Positions 57,530 through 60,001 of a DNA stretch of 60,001 bases are shown here, piece by piece. Position 1 is the first letter of the stretch, and the number at the start of each line of letters is the position of its first letter. Source of the stretch: Nocardia asiatica NBRC 100129 (GTDB lineage Bacteria; Actinomycetota; Actinomycetes; Mycobacteriales; Mycobacteriaceae); NCBI RefSeq assembly GCF_000308415.1, contig NZ_BAFS01000226.1:1-60001 (forward strand). Direction: 5' to 3'. Position numbers and translations under genes: made by a program. Under the pieces are notes generated by a model that ran no database searches, was not told the origin of the DNA, and saw only the letters and a list, made by a program, of their open reading frames with translations.

Positions 57530-58380
57530 GGGGTGATCACCGGTACGCCGGAGGCTTTGCCCACCAGCTTCTCGAACTGCGCCGGATCGGTGGTGAACTC
57601 GCCGAGCCGGATGGTCTTGTTCGTGCCGTGGTAGTCCGACGAACCGGTGGTGAGCAGGCCCAGTTCGGCGGCGAGATCGGTCAGCACCGCCCGATCGGCG
57701 GCGGAATGGTCGGGGTGCGCGATCTCCAGGCCCCCGAGTCCGAGCGCGGCCAGCTCGCGGATGTCGTCGAGGGCAAGCAGCCTGCCCCGCTTGCGCGCCC
57801 GGGTGTGCGCCAGGACGCTGACCCCGCCCGCGGTGGCGATCATCTGCACAGCGCGACGCAACGGGGTGTCGGCCTTCTCGGCGTAGTAGCGGCCGTGCGG
57901 GGCGAGCAACTCGTCGAACGCCGCGTTCACACTCGGCACGACGCCGGCGGCGACGAGCGCGCGAGCCAGGTGCGGGCGGCCCGCCGAGGGGCCCGCCGAA
58001 GCGAGCACGGCGTCGGGATCGATCGGCAGTCCGTCGGCGGCCATGCGCTCGGCCATGGCGCGCAGCCGCTCCACGCGCTCGGCGCGCAGCCGTTCGCGTT
58101 CCTCGGCGAAACCCCGATGGGTCGGGTCGAACAGGTAGGCCAGCAAATGCACGGGCACCGGCCAGCCGTCCGCGCCGAGACCGACACAGGACATCTCCAT
58201 GCCGCGCACCAGCGTCAGCCCCTTGGGCAGCGCGTCGACCGCGTCGGCCCATCCGGCCGTGGTGTCGTGATCGGTGATCGCGACGACGTCCAAACCCGCG
58301 GCGGCCGCGTTCCGCACGAGTTCGGCCGGAGTGTCGGTGCCGTCGGACGCGGTCGAATGGGTATGCAGGTCGATGCGCAC
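57526..58380 (-). CDS. PHP-domain phosphoesterase (YciV/RNase AM-like)
   Basis: 284 residues from GTG 58380. Metal motifs of the PHP fold: DLHTHS near residue 4, ITDHDT (~40), GMEMSC (~62), LAHT (~196), and the C-terminal GSSDYHG (~252). These proteins hydrolyse nucleoside bisphosphates or short RNA 5' ends with three metal ions. The longer frame upstream is not supported: it would overlap the divergent CorA gene. Confidence 0.92.
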   Translation of the reverse strand: MRIDLHTHSTASDGTDTPAELVRNAAAAGLDVVAITDHDTTAGWADAVDALPKGLTLVRGMEMSCVGLGADGWPVPVHLLAYLFDPTHRGFAEERERLRAERVERLRAMAERMAADGLPIDPDAVLASAGPSAGRPHLARALVAAGVVPSVNAAFDELLAPHGRYYAEKADTPLRRAVQMIATAGGVSVLAHTRARKRGRLLALDDIRELAALGLGGLEIAHPDHSAADRAVLTDLAAELGLLTTGSSDYHGTNKTIRLGEFTTDPAQFEKLVGKASGVPVITP

Positions 58381-58464
58381 GCCTTCAAGTCTTACAGTGC
58401 GGTGAGGTCGTCCCGCACGCGCAGGCGGCCTTCCCGCGGCCCCGGTCCACGTAGCATCGTCCGC

Positions 58465-59547
58465 GTGCCGTCGTTTTCTCCGCTCTCCTCGCTTCGTGGC
58501 TCCGGCCGGACGCCGCCGCGCCGGGAACAACGGTTCATCCCGGTGCCGACGGCGGAGGCGATCGTCGACTGCGCGGTGTACGTGGACGGCAAGCGGCTGC
58601 CCGGGAAATTCACCCACCAGGCGGCGCTGGCGCGAGCCGAGCAGGAGCCGACCGGATTCGTCTGGGTCGGGCTGCACGATCCGGACCTCGCGCAGATGAC
58701 CGACGTCGCCGAGACTTTCGGGTTGCACCAGCTCGCCACCGAGAACGCCATGGAGCGGCACCAGCGGCCGAAGCTGGAGCGTTACGACGACTCACTGCTG
58801 CTGGTGCTGCGCACGGTCGGCTACGTCGAACACGATATGCACACTGTCAGCGAGATCGTGGAGACCGGCGAGATCATCGTGTTCACCGGTCCCGACTTCG
58901 TGGTCGCCGTCCGGCACGGCGAGCATTCCGGACTGGCCGAGGTGCGCAAGACCCTGGAGGAGGATCCGGCGCAGCTGGCGCTGGGCCCCGGCGCGGTGCT
59001 GCACGCGATCGCCGATCGGATCGTGGACTCCTACATCGAGGTGGCCCAGCAGGTCGAGAACGACATCGATGAGATGGAAGAGGAGATCTTCACCCCGCGC
59101 AGCCGGGTCACGGTGGAATCGATCTACCAGCTCAAGCGCGAGGTGGTCGAATTGCGGCGTGCGGTGAACCCGCTCGCCGCCCCGCTCGAGCAGCTGGGTC
59201 GCAAACCGGATCTGCCGGTGCCCAAGGAGGTCCGGCGGTATCTGCGCGACGTCGCCGAACAGCACGCCGCCGTCGCCGAGCGGATCAACGACTTCGACGA
59301 GGCGCTCAGTGCGCTGATCAGCGCCGCGCTGGCCCGGATCGGCGTGCAGCAGAACACCGACATGCGCAAGATCTCCGCGTGGGTCGCGATCGCGGCGGTG
59401 CCGACGATGATCGCGGGTATCTACGGCATGAACTTCGACCACATGCCCGAATTGCACCAGGTCTGGGGCTATCCGGCGGTATGGCTGGTGATTCTCACCA
59501 TCTGCGCCGGCCTGTTCTTCACCTTCCGGCGCAACAAGTGGTTGTAG
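58465..59547 (+). CDS. corA: CorA-family magnesium/cobalt transporter
   Basis: 360 residues from GTG 58465. A large cytosolic N-terminal domain with an acidic helix (ENDIDEMEEEIFT) is followed by two membrane helices near the C-terminus, with the signature YGMNF between them (~325) and a basic C-terminal RRNKWL. Forms pentameric channels for Mg or Co. It is divergent from the PHP gene (84 bases between starts). Confidence 0.94.
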   Translation: MPSFSPLSSLRGSGRTPPRREQRFIPVPTAEAIVDCAVYVDGKRLPGKFTHQAALARAEQEPTGFVWVGLHDPDLAQMTDVAETFGLHQLATENAMERHQRPKLERYDDSLLLVLRTVGYVEHDMHTVSEIVETGEIIVFTGPDFVVAVRHGEHSGLAEVRKTLEEDPAQLALGPGAVLHAIADRIVDSYIEVAQQVENDIDEMEEEIFTPRSRVTVESIYQLKREVVELRRAVNPLAAPLEQLGRKPDLPVPKEVRRYLRDVAEQHAAVAERINDFDEALSALISAALARIGVQQNTDMRKISAWVAIAAVPTMIAGIYGMNFDHMPELHQVWGYPAVWLVILTICAGLFFTFRRNKWL

Positions 59548-59559
59548 CCGGGCCGCCGA

Positions 59560-60001
59560 TCACAGACTCGCGGCGCCGCGTCCCGGATCGCGCACATCGA
59601 TCCCGGCCTCCTGCCAGGCGTCCCGCAATGCCTGCGCGCCACGCACCCGCACCCACGCCGCTTCCGTCGCGGTGACCGGCGTCACACCGAAGTACCGCAC
59701 CGGCTCGGCCGGGTCGGGCAGCGCCACGTCCGGAATATCGCTGTCGCCCAGCAGCACCGCGGTGAACGGCGCGTCCCGCCACATCGGCTCACCCAGGTCC
59801 ATCAGCGCGTCCGGTTGCAGCACAACGCCTTCGACCACCGGCGCAGCGGCGAGCACGCCCAGCGACTTGGCCAGCCCCGCGCTCGCGCCCACGCCGGAGC
59901 GCAGCGTCAGCACCAACTCCGCGCGCGGCCCGCGCACCGGATCCGCGAGCAGGGCGGTGGGGTCGCCCATCGGATGGCGGCTGCCGCCCAGCGTCACGTA
60001 A
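59560..60001 (-). CDS. Suppressor-of-fused-domain protein, 5' part outside window
   Basis: The frame is open to the window edge. The visible C-terminal ~147 residues (LVLTLRSGVG, PMWRDAPFTAVLLG, VRYFGVTPVTATEAAWVRVRGAQALRDAW) follow the bacterial SUFU-domain pattern. The function of bacterial SUFU proteins is unknown, though some are linked to polymorphic toxin immunity. It is convergent with the CorA gene. Confidence 0.7.
   Translation of the reverse strand, partial: YVTLGGSRHPMGDPTALLADPVRGPRAELVLTLRSGVGASAGLAKSLGVLAAAPVVEGVVLQPDALMDLGEPMWRDAPFTAVLLGDSDIPDVALPDPAEPVRYFGVTPVTATEAAWVRVRGAQALRDAWQEAGIDVRDPGRGAASL

Overview
The window is high-GC actinobacterial chromosome. A fused 2-oxoglutarate decarboxylase/dehydrogenase (Kgd) with an acyltransferase-like front end, a FadD15-type acyl-CoA ligase, many GTG starts and a mycolic-acid-type lipid gene set point to Corynebacteriales, most likely Nocardia or a close relative. 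This assignment is from gene content only.

Layout. (1) 1-3.5 kb: 3' part of kgd, a core TCA-cycle gene, closed by a strong hairpin terminator. (2) 3.7-41.7 kb: a long accessory island made mostly of defence and toxin genes, with decay debris: a VapBC pair, an ADP-ribosylglycohydrolase, an IS256-type remnant, an AIPR abortive-infection nuclease, and then two divergent gene blocks. The leftward block is an HTH-fused N6-adenine methylase, a frameshifted paralogue that lacks the catalytic motifs, and a soluble Ser/Thr kinase. The rightward block is a small secreted protein, a DGQHR/DndB-like protein, a DrmD-like SNF2 helicase, a large Eco57I/DrmMI-like methylase, an unrecognised frameshifted coiled-coil protein, a 2114-residue DEAD/DUF1998 helicase (DruE- or DrmAB-like) and a UvrD-type helicase with a RelE-like N-terminal domain. 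The rightward block is interrupted by an XRE/DUF397 pair plus a secreted protein, and by a DarTG toxin-antitoxin module. DarTG lies between two apparently identical 351-bp direct repeats, each carrying the 5' end of the big helicase. A decayed SGNH hydrolase, a MarR fragment and a NERD-domain membrane protein close the island. (3) 42-47.9 kb: a TetR-controlled lipid operon (Baeyer-Villiger-type monooxygenase, SDR, HSL esterase) followed by FadD15. (4) 48-60 kb: ordinary chromosome: a membrane sulfite-oxidase-type molybdoenzyme, a PadR/DHA2 efflux operon with a palindromic operator, a substrate-binding lipoprotein and a decayed second copy, malic enzyme, a fumarate-reductase-like flavoprotein, a PHP phosphoesterase, a CorA-type transporter, and a partial suppressor-of-fused protein.

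How the genes may work together. The island combines DNA modification (two adenine methylases with their own target-recognition regions), DNA translocation (SNF2, DEAD/DUF1998 and UvrD motors), a modification-sensor-like DGQHR protein and a kinase. It shares parts with DISARM, Druantia, Pgl/BREX-2 and Dnd systems but matches none of them fully, because it has no drmC, pglZ, brxL, dndCDE or deazaguanine genes. I infer that it is a composite restriction-like phage defence system. Its helicase locus was later invaded by DarTG through a duplication that preserved an intact helicase gene and placed darT behind a copy of the helicase leader.
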